Source: Mycoplana dimorpha (GTDB lineage: Bacteria > Pseudomonadota > Alphaproteobacteria > Rhizobiales > Rhizobiaceae). From it: a stretch of 64,000 nt of DNA. A program made the translations under genes and the position numbers. Of this stretch, positions 22,781-30,405 are shown in pieces (the stretch's first letter is position 1; each line of letters opens with the position of its first letter). The stretch spans positions 496,001-560,000 of the forward strand of contig NZ_PZZZ01000003.1 in assembly GCF_003046475.1 (NCBI RefSeq), read 5' to 3'. The notes below the pieces were generated by a model. That model ran no database searches and was not told the DNA's origin. It worked only from the letters and a program-made list of their open reading frames with translations.

Positions 22781-24298
22781 CTAGTTGGGTGGCTGCCTCG
22801 CCTCTGCCATGTAGCTTTCCAGCGCTTCCGCCTCCTCCGCGGTTAGCTGCAGTCCCCTTTTGGTGCGCCGCCACAACACATCCTCGGCGTGTAGCGCCCA
22901 TTCTTCCGCCATCAGCCAGCGAATCTCAAGCTCGTAAAGGTCGCTGCCGAAGTGGCGGCCGAGATCCCCGATCGACCGGGCCTCGCCGAGCAGCGTCGCC
23001 GCGCGGGTCCCGTAGAGACGAACCAGGCGGCGGGCATGCGCCGCAGCAAGAAAAGGATAGCGGCGCAAAAGCCCGTCCACCTGCGCCTCGAACGCGCCGA
23101 CCCCGAAGTCGCCGCCGGGCAGGTGGGAGCCGGCGGTCCACCTTTGGCCCTTCTCGCCGATCGCTTCGCCGATCCTGTCGAGGGCCGATTCGGCGAGGCG
23201 GCGATAGGTGGTCAGCTTGCCGCCGAAGACGTTGAGCAGCGGCGCCTGCCGGCCGGTGCCGTCCAGCTTAAGGACATAGTCGCGCGTGGCCTCCTGGGCC
23301 TTGCTGGCGCCGTCGTCGAACAGCGGGCGGACGCCGGAATAGGTCCAGACGATGTCCTCGCGCCGGACCGGCTCGACGAAGTATTCGCTCGCCGATCGGC
23401 AGAGATAGTCGATCTCCTCGTCGCTGATCCGCGCATCGCCCGGATCGCCCTCGTAATCGCGGTCGGTGGTGCCGATCAGGGTGAACTCATCCTGGTAGGG
23501 GATGGCGAAGATGATGCGGCCGTCGGGATTCTGGAAGAAGTAGGCGCGCGGATCGGCGAATTTCTTTCGCACGACGATGTGGCTGCCCTGCACGAGGCGG
23601 ACATTGTGCACCTGGTTCTGGCCGAGCGCCCGGGACAACACCTTGTCGACCCACGGGCCGCTGGCGTTGACCAGCATCTTCGCTTTGACGATCTCACGGT
23701 CACCGGAGGCGACGTTTTCGGTTTCCACGTCCCAGTGGCCGTTTTTGCGGCGGGCGGAAACGACGCGGGTGCCGACGCGGATCTCGGCGCCGCGGTCGGC
23801 CGCGTCACGGGCGTTGAGCACGACCAGCCGCGCGTCGTCGACCCAGCCGTCGGAGTATTCGAAGGCCTTGGCGAACAGTTTCTTCAGCGGCCGGCCGGCC
23901 GGATCGCTGCGCATGTCGAGTGTGCGCGTCGACGGCAGCAGCTTGCGCCCGCCGATATGGTCATAGAGGAAGAGGCCGAGCCGGATCAGCCAGGCCGGCC
24001 GGATGCCGCCCTTCTGGTAGGGCAGGACGAAGCGCAGCGGCCAGATCACGTGCGGCGCCATCGCCCAGAGCACCTCTCGCTCCATCAGCGCCTCGCGCAC
24101 CAACCGGAACTCGTAGTGCTCCAGATAGCGCAGGCCGCCGTGAATGAGCTTGGTCGAGGCGGACGAGGTGCCGGCGGCGAAATCCTTCATTTCGGCGAGC
24201 ACGACCGAGTAGCCGCGGCCAGCAGCATCACGGGCGATGCCGCAGCCGTTGATGCCGCCACCGATGACGAAAATGTCTTTGACCACGTCGTTCGCCAA
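22781..24298 (-). CDS. glpD: glycerol-3-phosphate dehydrogenase (FAD, quinone-linked)
   Basis: Oxidises sn-glycerol 3-phosphate to dihydroxyacetone phosphate and passes electrons to quinone at the inner membrane. The N-terminal Rossmann motif IFVIGGGINGCGIARDAAGR binds FAD, and TSSASTKLIHGGLRYLEH is the GlpD signature. The C-terminus has the helical DAO_C domain. The start is uncertain: TTG at 24298 has GGAG nine bases upstream and gives 505 residues; TTG at 24328 or GTG at 24286 are alternatives. The usual length is 500-510. It is the first structural gene of the operon, downstream of glpR. Confidence 0.9.
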   Translation of the reverse strand: MANDVVKDIFVIGGGINGCGIARDAAGRGYSVVLAEMKDFAAGTSSASTKLIHGGLRYLEHYEFRLVREALMEREVLWAMAPHVIWPLRFVLPYQKGGIRPAWLIRLGLFLYDHIGGRKLLPSTRTLDMRSDPAGRPLKKLFAKAFEYSDGWVDDARLVVLNARDAADRGAEIRVGTRVVSARRKNGHWDVETENVASGDREIVKAKMLVNASGPWVDKVLSRALGQNQVHNVRLVQGSHIVVRKKFADPRAYFFQNPDGRIIFAIPYQDEFTLIGTTDRDYEGDPGDARISDEEIDYLCRSASEYFVEPVRREDIVWTYSGVRPLFDDGASKAQEATRDYVLKLDGTGRQAPLLNVFGGKLTTYRRLAESALDRIGEAIGEKGQRWTAGSHLPGGDFGVGAFEAQVDGLLRRYPFLAAAHARRLVRLYGTRAATLLGEARSIGDLGRHFGSDLYELEIRWLMAEEWALHAEDVLWRRTKRGLQLTAEEAEALESYMAEARQPPN

Positions 24299-24340
24299 GT
24301 CTTCCTGCTCCCGTTTCGCAACGCACAATTCTGCGCGTTT

Positions 24341-24390
24341 GCGAAAGCCATGGAAGTAGAAGCGAAAATTTTCCGAATGTCAAACGAATG
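24341..24390 (-). promoter_or_regulatory. candidate GlpR operator repeats upstream of glpD
   Basis: Four short direct repeats of the form NCGAA(A/T) begin at 24341 (GCGAAA), 24362 (GCGAAA), 24373 (CCGAAT) and 24384 (ACGAAT). The spacings are 21, 11 and 11 bp, close to whole helical turns. DeoR-family regulators commonly bind AAACGAAA-like repeats. The position between glpR and glpD supports a control site, but this is inference. Confidence 0.45.
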
Positions 24391-24406
24391 CAGAAGGAAA
24401 ATCCGA

Positions 24407-25186
24407 TCAGCCGTTCCTGCCGTCCGTGGAGGTTTCGACAAGGCGGACGTCCTGGTCGAGGCAGATCTGGCGGATGTTGTCGAGCGGGCAGGCGTCGGTG
24501 ATGAAGGTGTGCACCTGCGACAGGTGGCCGATGCGCACCGGCGCGGTGCGTTCGAACTTGGTGGAATCGGAGACGAGGATGACGTGGCGGGCATTGGCGA
24601 TGATCGCCTGGGCGACCTTCACCTCGCGGTAGTCGAAGTCGAGCAGCGCCCCGTCATGGTCGATCGCCGAGACGCCGATCACCGCATAGTCCACCTTGAA
24701 CTGGCGGATGAAGTCGACCGCCGCCTCGCCGACGATGCCGCCGTCGGTGCCGCGCACGACGCCGCCGGTGATCACCACCTCGATCGAGGAGAAGCCGCGC
24801 AACCGATTGGCGACATTGATGTTGTTGGTGATGACCATCAGTTCCCTGTGGTCGAGCAACGCCTCGCTGACCGCTTCCGTGGTCGTGCCGATGTTGATGA
24901 AGAGCGAGGAGTTGTCGGGGATCATCGCCGCCGCCGCCTTGCCGATCGCCTGCTTCTCCGCTGCCGCAATCGAGCGGCGCGCCTCGTATTTGACGTTCTC
25001 GTTGCCGCTCGGAAACAGCGCGCCGCCATGGATGCGCGTCAGCGCCTTGCTGTCGCACAGGTCGTTCAGGTCCTTGCGGATCGTCTGCGGCGTCACCGAG
25101 AAGCGGGCGGCGAGATCCTCGACCAGCACCCGCCCCTCCGCCTTGGCAAGCTCCAGGATTTCCGCCTGCCGTCCCGTCAGAAACAT
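24407..25186 (-). CDS. glpR: DeoR family transcriptional regulator of glycerol genes
   Basis: 259 residues from the ATG at 25186, which follows an ideal GGAGGTG ribosome-binding site; the frame extends 11 codons further up but without such a site. The N-terminal helix-turn-helix contains RQAEILELAKAEGRV and SVTPQTIRKDLNDL, and the C-terminal DeoRC sensor domain has INIGTTTEAVSEAL and ITNNINVANRL. Proteins of this type respond to a sugar phosphate, here probably glycerol 3-phosphate, and repress the operon. It is transcribed in the same direction as glpD with a 108-bp gap, and a perfect 11-bp inverted repeat lies just upstream. Confidence 0.88.
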   Translation of the reverse strand: MFLTGRQAEILELAKAEGRVLVEDLAARFSVTPQTIRKDLNDLCDSKALTRIHGGALFPSGNENVKYEARRSIAAAEKQAIGKAAAAMIPDNSSLFINIGTTTEAVSEALLDHRELMVITNNINVANRLRGFSSIEVVITGGVVRGTDGGIVGEAAVDFIRQFKVDYAVIGVSAIDHDGALLDFDYREVKVAQAIIANARHVILVSDSTKFERTAPVRIGHLSQVHTFITDACPLDNIRQICLDQDVRLVETSTDGRNG

Positions 25187-25198
25187 CGATGCACCTCC

Positions 25199-25235
25199 GC
25201 TTTCGTTTTGGTTCATCATATGCGAAAACGAAAGC
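25199..25235. promoter_or_regulatory. 11-bp perfect inverted repeat, candidate GlpR operator
   Basis: GCTTTCGTTTT (25199-25209) and AAAACGAAAGC (25225-25235) are exact inverted copies separated by 15 bp. The core AAACGAAA matches the type of site bound by DeoR-family repressors. It lies between divergent glpR and the SDR gene, so it could control both. Confidence 0.6.
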
Positions 25236-25326
25236 GCCGCAATTCTCCCGCCACGCCACGGTTGGTGACGGCGCGGATTTTTGGGATACTGGTGGCGTCC
25301 GGCGCCGCACCGTGGGGGAGATCGCC

Positions 25327-26097
25327 ATGTTTCATCCGGCCTTGTTCAAGGGCAGCAATGTCGTCATCACGGGGGCAGGGCGGGGCATCGGCCTCGAAGT
25401 GGCGCGGCAGTTTCTCGATTGCGGCGCGCATGTGCTGCTGCATGGCGGCCGCAAGGAGCCGGCCGAACTCCCTGATTTCCTCGCCGAAGCCGTCGAGGAG
25501 GCGCGGGCCCACATCGTCTACGCGGACTTTCTGTCCGAGCAGGGGGTGCCTGAGGTCGCTCGCTATGCCGACGACCTGTTCGAGCATGTCGACGTGCTGA
25601 TCAACAATGCCGGGACCATGGTCGGCCGCTTCCCTGCCGCGACGCTGACCGATGAGCAATACCAGGCCGTCGTTCGCCTGAACCAGACATCCGTCGTCGA
25701 AATGACCCGGGCGATGCTGCCGTTGCTGCGCCGATCCCCGGCAGCTTCGATCGTGAATACCGTGTCGATCTCGGCGCTGACCGGCGGCAGCCCGGGCTCG
25801 GCGATCTATTCGGCGACCAAGGCCTTCGTTTCCACCTATTCCAAGGCGTTGGCGCGCGAACTCGCCGCGGACGGCATCCGCGTCAACTGTGTCTCGCCCG
25901 GCACGATCGCAACCGAGTTCCACGAGCGCTACTCCTCGCCCGAAAAGCTCGAGGCGACCCGCCGGACGATCCCGCTGCAGCGGCTCGGCACGGCGCAGGA
26001 CTGCGCGCCCGCCTACCTCTTTCTCGCCTCGCACGCCCTGTCCGGCTACGTCACCGGACAGGTGCTGGAGGTAAATGGCGGCCAGCTGATCTGCTGA
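25327..26097 (+). CDS. short-chain dehydrogenase/reductase (SDR)
   Basis: 256 residues from the ATG at 25327, preceded by GGGGAG; the frame is open upstream but runs through the operator. It is a classical SDR: the cofactor motif is TGAGRGIG (near residue 16), NNAG is in DVLINNAGTM, and the catalytic Ser-Tyr-Lys set is visible in NTVSISALTGG and AIYSATKAF. The C-terminal LEVNGGQLIC is typical. Substrate unknown. The divergent arrangement with glpR and the shared palindrome suggest co-regulation with glycerol genes, for example a polyol-related oxidation. Confidence 0.85.
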   Translation: MFHPALFKGSNVVITGAGRGIGLEVARQFLDCGAHVLLHGGRKEPAELPDFLAEAVEEARAHIVYADFLSEQGVPEVARYADDLFEHVDVLINNAGTMVGRFPAATLTDEQYQAVVRLNQTSVVEMTRAMLPLLRRSPAASIVNTVSISALTGGSPGSAIYSATKAFVSTYSKALARELAADGIRVNCVSPGTIATEFHERYSSPEKLEATRRTIPLQRLGTAQDCAPAYLFLASHALSGYVTGQVLEVNGGQLIC

Positions 26098-26193
26098 AGC
26101 GAATCGGCGCTCGGCCGGAAATGCTGGCCCAGCTGCGCTATTCTCCCTCGGCTGTTGACGGTGCACGAGGCAGGCGCGTGGATCTCGGCCGCG

Positions 26194-27189
26194 CTACTTG
26201 CGAACGTCGATCACCGTCCGCCCCCTGACCTTGCCGTCGAGAATGGCCTGGCCGAGCGCCGGAAGGTCCGCCAAGCCGTACTCGGCGACCATGTCGTCCA
26301 GCTTGTCGAGCGGCAGGTCGGTGGCGATGCGGCTCCAGGCGTCGATGCGTTCGTCGCGCGGCCGCATCACCGAATCGATGCCCAGCAGACTGACGCCGCG
26401 CAAGATGAAGGGGATCACCGTGAAGGACGGCACCGCCGCGCTGGCCGCAAGCCCGATCGCAGCGACCGCGCCGTCATATTTCACCTGCTTGAGGATGCGC
26501 ATCAGCATGTCGCCGCCCACGGCATCCACGGCGCCGGCCCAGCGTTCGGATTCGAGCGGCTTTGTCGACGCTTCGGCGAGCTCGGCGCGGTTGATGATCG
26601 TCTCGGCGCCGAGTTCGCGCAGATAGGCTGCCGCCTCCGGCCGGCCGGTGAGGGCGGCGACGCGGTAGCCGAGGCGCGCGAGGATCGCCACCGCGACCGA
26701 GCCGACGCCGCCGGCCGCTCCCGTCACCAGAATCTCGCCCTTGGACGGCGACAGGCCGGCCCTTTCGAGCGCCATTACCGCGAACATCGAAGTCAGCCCG
26801 GCGGTGCCGATGGCCATGGCATCGCGCGTCGACAGTTCATCCGGAAGCGGCACGAGCCAGTCGCCCTTCACCCGGGCGCGGGTGGCGTAGCCGCCCCACC
26901 AGATTTCGCCCACCCGCCAGCCGGTCAAGACCACCTTGTCGCCGGGAAGGTAGCGAGGATCGTCGGAAGTCTCCACCGTGCCGGCGAAGTCGATGCCGGG
27001 CACGTGCGGGAAGCTGCGCACCAGTCCGCCCTTGCCCGCAAGGCACAGGCCGTCCTTGTAGTTGAGGGTGGAATATTCGACGGCAACCGTCACGTCGCCA
27101 TCCGGCAGGCGGTCGTCGGGCAGCTCCTGCACCGATGCCGAGATCGCGCCGTCTTCAGCCTTTTCGACCAGGAGTGCTGTAAAACTCAT
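26194..27189 (-). CDS. acuI: AcuI/YhdH-type NADPH:acrylyl-CoA (quinone) oxidoreductase
   Basis: 331 residues from the ATG at 27189 (MSFTALLVEKAEDG). It is a zinc-free medium-chain dehydrogenase/reductase with NYKDGLCLAGKGGLV, the family motif HVPGIDFAGTV, and the nucleotide-binding ILVTGAAGGVGSVAVAIL. AcuI reduces acrylyl-CoA to propionyl-CoA in DMSP and 3-hydroxypropionate metabolism and protects against acrylate; many annotations call it quinone oxidoreductase. It is divergent from the LysR gene with a 93-bp gap and convergent with the SDR. Confidence 0.82.
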   Translation of the reverse strand: MSFTALLVEKAEDGAISASVQELPDDRLPDGDVTVAVEYSTLNYKDGLCLAGKGGLVRSFPHVPGIDFAGTVETSDDPRYLPGDKVVLTGWRVGEIWWGGYATRARVKGDWLVPLPDELSTRDAMAIGTAGLTSMFAVMALERAGLSPSKGEILVTGAAGGVGSVAVAILARLGYRVAALTGRPEAAAYLRELGAETIINRAELAEASTKPLESERWAGAVDAVGGDMLMRILKQVKYDGAVAAIGLAASAAVPSFTVIPFILRGVSLLGIDSVMRPRDERIDAWSRIATDLPLDKLDDMVAEYGLADLPALGQAILDGKVRGRTVIDVRK

Positions 27190-27282
27190 CGCGGCCTCCG
27201 TATCGCGTACTGTTAGCCCGGCTGGTTTGTCGCGCCACCGTTCTTTTGTATGAATGTTGCGACAGGGTAGGTGCAAACTTCG

Positions 27283-28176
27283 ATGATCGACAAGCTGGAA
27301 TATTTCATAGCGCTCGCCCGCGAGCGCCATTTCGCCCGGGCCGCCGACGAGCTCGGCATCTCGCAGCCGACGCTGTCGGCGGCGATCCGCCAGCTCGAGG
27401 ACCAGCTCGGCGTCGTCCTTGTCAACCGCGGCTCGCGATTCCAGGGCCTGACGCCGGAAGGACAGCGGGTGCTGGAATGGGCGCGGCGCATCGTCGGCGA
27501 TGCCCGCACGATGCGCGAGGAGATGCGGGCGGCGCGCAAGGGGCTTTCCGGTCACATCCGTCTTGCCGCGATCCCGACGACGCTGGCGATGGTGCCGCGC
27601 ATAACGGCGCCGTTCCAGCAGAAGCATCCCGACGTGACGTTCTCGGTGCTGTCGGTCAATTCGCTGCAGATCCTCAGCCTTCTCGAGAATCTGGAGATCG
27701 ACGCCGGCCTCACCTACCTGGAGAACGAGCCGCTCGGGCGCGTCACCAGCGTGCCGCTGCATGCGGAGCGCTACCACCTGATCACCGCCAAAAACGGACC
27801 GCTGGCGGATCGCGAAAGCGTGACCTGGAAGGAAGTGGCCGACGTTAGGCTTTGTCTATTGACGCCCGACATGCAGAACCGGCGCATCATCAATCACCAT
27901 TTCGCCGAGGTCGGCGTGACGGCACGGCCAACGCTCGAGTCGAACTCGATGATCGTGCTGTTCTCGCACGTTCGGACCGGCCGCTGGTGCAGCATAATGC
28001 CCCGAAATGTCGCGCTTTCCTTCGGTTTCCAGGATGAGGTCAGGGCGATCTCGATCGTCGACCCCGCCCCTCATCACCTCGTCGGTCTGGTTGCGACGCA
28101 TCGTGAGCCGTTCACGCCACTGGTGTCGGCATTGTTGCACGAAGCGCGCATCCTCGCCGAGCAGGGGCTGGAGTAA
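27283..28176 (+). CDS. LysR family transcriptional regulator
   Basis: 297 residues from the ATG at 27283; a GTG at 27271 would add four. An N-terminal winged helix (MIDKLEYFIALARERHFARA, then GISQPTLSAAIRQLE) is followed by a periplasmic-binding-protein-like effector domain beginning GHIRLAAIPTTLAMVP. It lies directly upstream of the formate dehydrogenase operon in the same direction, so it may be the fds regulator; LysR regulators flank fds operons in other proteobacteria. It could also control the divergent acuI. Confidence 0.87.
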   Translation: MIDKLEYFIALARERHFARAADELGISQPTLSAAIRQLEDQLGVVLVNRGSRFQGLTPEGQRVLEWARRIVGDARTMREEMRAARKGLSGHIRLAAIPTTLAMVPRITAPFQQKHPDVTFSVLSVNSLQILSLLENLEIDAGLTYLENEPLGRVTSVPLHAERYHLITAKNGPLADRESVTWKEVADVRLCLLTPDMQNRRIINHHFAEVGVTARPTLESNSMIVLFSHVRTGRWCSIMPRNVALSFGFQDEVRAISIVDPAPHHLVGLVATHREPFTPLVSALLHEARILAEQGLE

Positions 28177-28205
28177 TAGAAAAAAACTATCAATCGACGG
28201 GATAG
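28176..28205 (+). promoter_or_regulatory. nested palindromes upstream of fdsG, candidate LysR sites
   Basis: ATAG-N7-CTAT (28176-28190) has the T-N11-A form of LysR boxes. It is followed by CTATC-N9-GATAG (28187-28205), sharing the CTAT arm. They sit about 155-185 bp before fdsG, starting at the stop codon of the LysR gene. Binding is inferred from symmetry and position only. Confidence 0.4.
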
Positions 28206-28359
28206 CCTTATTGACCCCCTCGGCCTTCCCTGAGAAGCTGCGATGATAAAGGGTGAGGATTGACAGGGTTCCGGTCTTCCCCTTCGGTTTCAAGGCATTG
28301 GGCCCGACTATTCGCTGCACTCACAGGCGGCAGGCCTTTGCCATTCGGGAGGTCTGCGC

Positions 28360-28836
28360 ATGAATCTGCACGTTTCCGGCGACGTCGGAACGAGAACAAC
28401 GGCCATCATCGGTGCACTGAAGGGGCTCGAAGGTCCGCTTCTGCCGATCCTGCACGAAATCCAGGCCGAGTTCGGCTATGTGCCGCAGGAAAGCCTGCCG
28501 GTGATTGCCCGCGAGTTGAACCTCTCGCGCGCCGAGGTGCATGGCGTCGTCACCTTCTATCACGATTTCCGCGAACGCCCCGCCGGCCGGCACGTGCTGA
28601 AGCTCTGCCGTGCCGAGGCCTGTCAGTCTATGGGCGCCGATGCAATCGCCGAACGGGTCAAGGCACTGCTCGGCATCGATTTCCACCAGACGACGCTCGA
28701 TGGCGCAGTGACCCTGGAACCCGTCTACTGTCTCGGCCTCTGTTCCTGCGCGCCGTCGGCGATGCTCGACGGCGAGGTGCATGGACGGCTCGATGCGGCC
28801 GCTGCCGCTGAACTCGTTGCGGAGGCGCGTCGATGA
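28360..28836 (+). CDS. fdsG: NAD-dependent formate dehydrogenase gamma subunit
   Basis: 158-residue NuoE-like subunit that carries one 2Fe-2S cluster. The four cysteine ligands are visible in LCRAEACQSMG and VYCLGLCSCAPSAM. The N-terminal helical part includes LPILHEIQAEFGYVPQESLP, typical of NuoE/FdsG. It is the first gene of fdsGBA-fdhD-fdsD, and its stop overlaps the fdsB start as ATGA. The complex is cytoplasmic and oxidises formate to CO2 with reduction of NAD+. Confidence 0.93.
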   Translation: MNLHVSGDVGTRTTAIIGALKGLEGPLLPILHEIQAEFGYVPQESLPVIARELNLSRAEVHGVVTFYHDFRERPAGRHVLKLCRAEACQSMGADAIAERVKALLGIDFHQTTLDGAVTLEPVYCLGLCSCAPSAMLDGEVHGRLDAAAAAELVAEARR

Positions 28837-30389
28837 CCGTCAAGATCTACGTTCCCCGTGACACGGCAGCCCTGGCGCTCGGGGCAAACAAGGTGGCGGC
28901 AGCCATCGAGAAGGAAGCGCAGGCGCGCGGCCTCGAGGTCACGATCGTGCGCAACGGCTCGCACGGCATGCACTGGCTGGAGCCGCTGGTCGAGGTCGTC
29001 GCCGGCGGCGAGCGCATCGCCTACGGCCCGGTGAAGGCCTCCGACGTGCCGTCGCTGTTCGAGGCGGGCTTCGTTACGGGCGGCGCGCATCCGCTCTGCC
29101 ACGGACCGACGAAGGACATTCCCTTCCTGAAGCAGCAGACGCGGCTGACCTTTGCACGCTGCGGCCTCACCGATCCGCTCTCGCTCGACGACTACCGTGC
29201 CCTGCGCGGCCTGGCCGGGCTCGAAAAGGCCGTCGCCATGGCGCCGATCGACATCGTCACGGAAGTGACCGATTCCGGCCTGCGCGGCCGCGGCGGCGCC
29301 GGCTTCCCGACCGGCATCAAGTGGAAGACGGTGCTCGAGGCTGCCGGCGACCGCAAGTACATCGTCTGCAACGCCGACGAGGGCGACAGCGGCACCTTCG
29401 CCGACCGGATGATCATGGAGGGCGATCCCTTCGTGCTGATCGAGGGCATGGCGATCGCCGGGCTTGCGACCGGCGCCACCAAGGGCTTCATCTACACCCG
29501 TTCCGAATATCCGCATGCGATCGCCATCATGAGCGAGGCAATCGAGATCGCCCGGCAGGTCGGCGTGCTTGGTCCGTCGGTGCTCGGCTCGGGTCGCGCC
29601 TTCGACATGGAAGTGCGTGTCGGTGCGGGCGCCTATGTCTGTGGCGAGGAAACCTCGCTGCTGAACAGCCTTGAGGGCAAGCGCGGCGTCGTTCGCGCCA
29701 AGCCGCCGCTGCCGGCCCACAAGGGCTTATTCGACTGTCCGACCGTCATCAACAACGTGATCTCGCTCGCTTCCGTGCCAGTCGTCCTCGACCAGGGCGC
29801 TGCCTTCTATCGCGACTTCGGCATGGGCCGGTCGCGCGGCACGATCCCGATCCAGATCGCCGGCAACGTCAAGCATGGCGGTCTCTACGAGACCGCCTTC
29901 GGCCTGTCGCTCGGCGAGATTGTCGATCAGATCGCCGGCGGTACGGCCTCCGGACGGCCGGTCAAGGCGGTGCAGGTCGGCGGTCCGCTCGGGGCCTATT
30001 TCCCCCGCGCCCTGTTCGACACGCCCTTCGACTACGAGGCCTTTGCCGCCAAGGACGGGCTGATCGGCCATGCCGGCATCGTCGTCTTCGACGACACTGC
30101 CGACATGCTGCACCAGGCCCGCTTCGCCATGGAGTTCTGCGCCATCGAAAGCTGCGGCAAGTGCACGCCCTGCCGCATCGGCTCGACGCGCGGCGTCGAG
30201 GTGGCCGACAAGATCGCCCGCGGCATCGAGCCGGAGAAGAACCGCGAACTGCTGGCCGACCTCTGCAACACCATGAAGTTCGGCTCGCTCTGCGCGCTCG
30301 GCGGCTTCACGCCCTACCCGGTGATGAGCGCCATGACCCATTTCCCGGAAGATTTTTCACCCGCACCTGCCGTGCAGGCGGCCGAGTGA
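28833..30389 (+). CDS. fdsB: NAD-dependent formate dehydrogenase beta subunit
   Basis: 518 residues with a thioredoxin-like N-terminal domain (about 1-100) fused to a NuoF-type domain. The NADH/FMN site is visible as GRGGAGFPTGIKWK and CNADEGDSGTFADR, and the 4Fe-4S ligands as SCGKCTPCRIGSTRG plus the late SLCALGG cysteine. This subunit transfers electrons from the iron-sulfur chain to NAD+. It overlaps fdsG by four bases and lies 16 bp before fdsA. Confidence 0.94.
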   Translation: MTVKIYVPRDTAALALGANKVAAAIEKEAQARGLEVTIVRNGSHGMHWLEPLVEVVAGGERIAYGPVKASDVPSLFEAGFVTGGAHPLCHGPTKDIPFLKQQTRLTFARCGLTDPLSLDDYRALRGLAGLEKAVAMAPIDIVTEVTDSGLRGRGGAGFPTGIKWKTVLEAAGDRKYIVCNADEGDSGTFADRMIMEGDPFVLIEGMAIAGLATGATKGFIYTRSEYPHAIAIMSEAIEIARQVGVLGPSVLGSGRAFDMEVRVGAGAYVCGEETSLLNSLEGKRGVVRAKPPLPAHKGLFDCPTVINNVISLASVPVVLDQGAAFYRDFGMGRSRGTIPIQIAGNVKHGGLYETAFGLSLGEIVDQIAGGTASGRPVKAVQVGGPLGAYFPRALFDTPFDYEAFAAKDGLIGHAGIVVFDDTADMLHQARFAMEFCAIESCGKCTPCRIGSTRGVEVADKIARGIEPEKNRELLADLCNTMKFGSLCALGGFTPYPVMSAMTHFPEDFSPAPAVQAAE

Positions 30390-30405
30390 GGGAGGAGCAA
30401 AGCCA

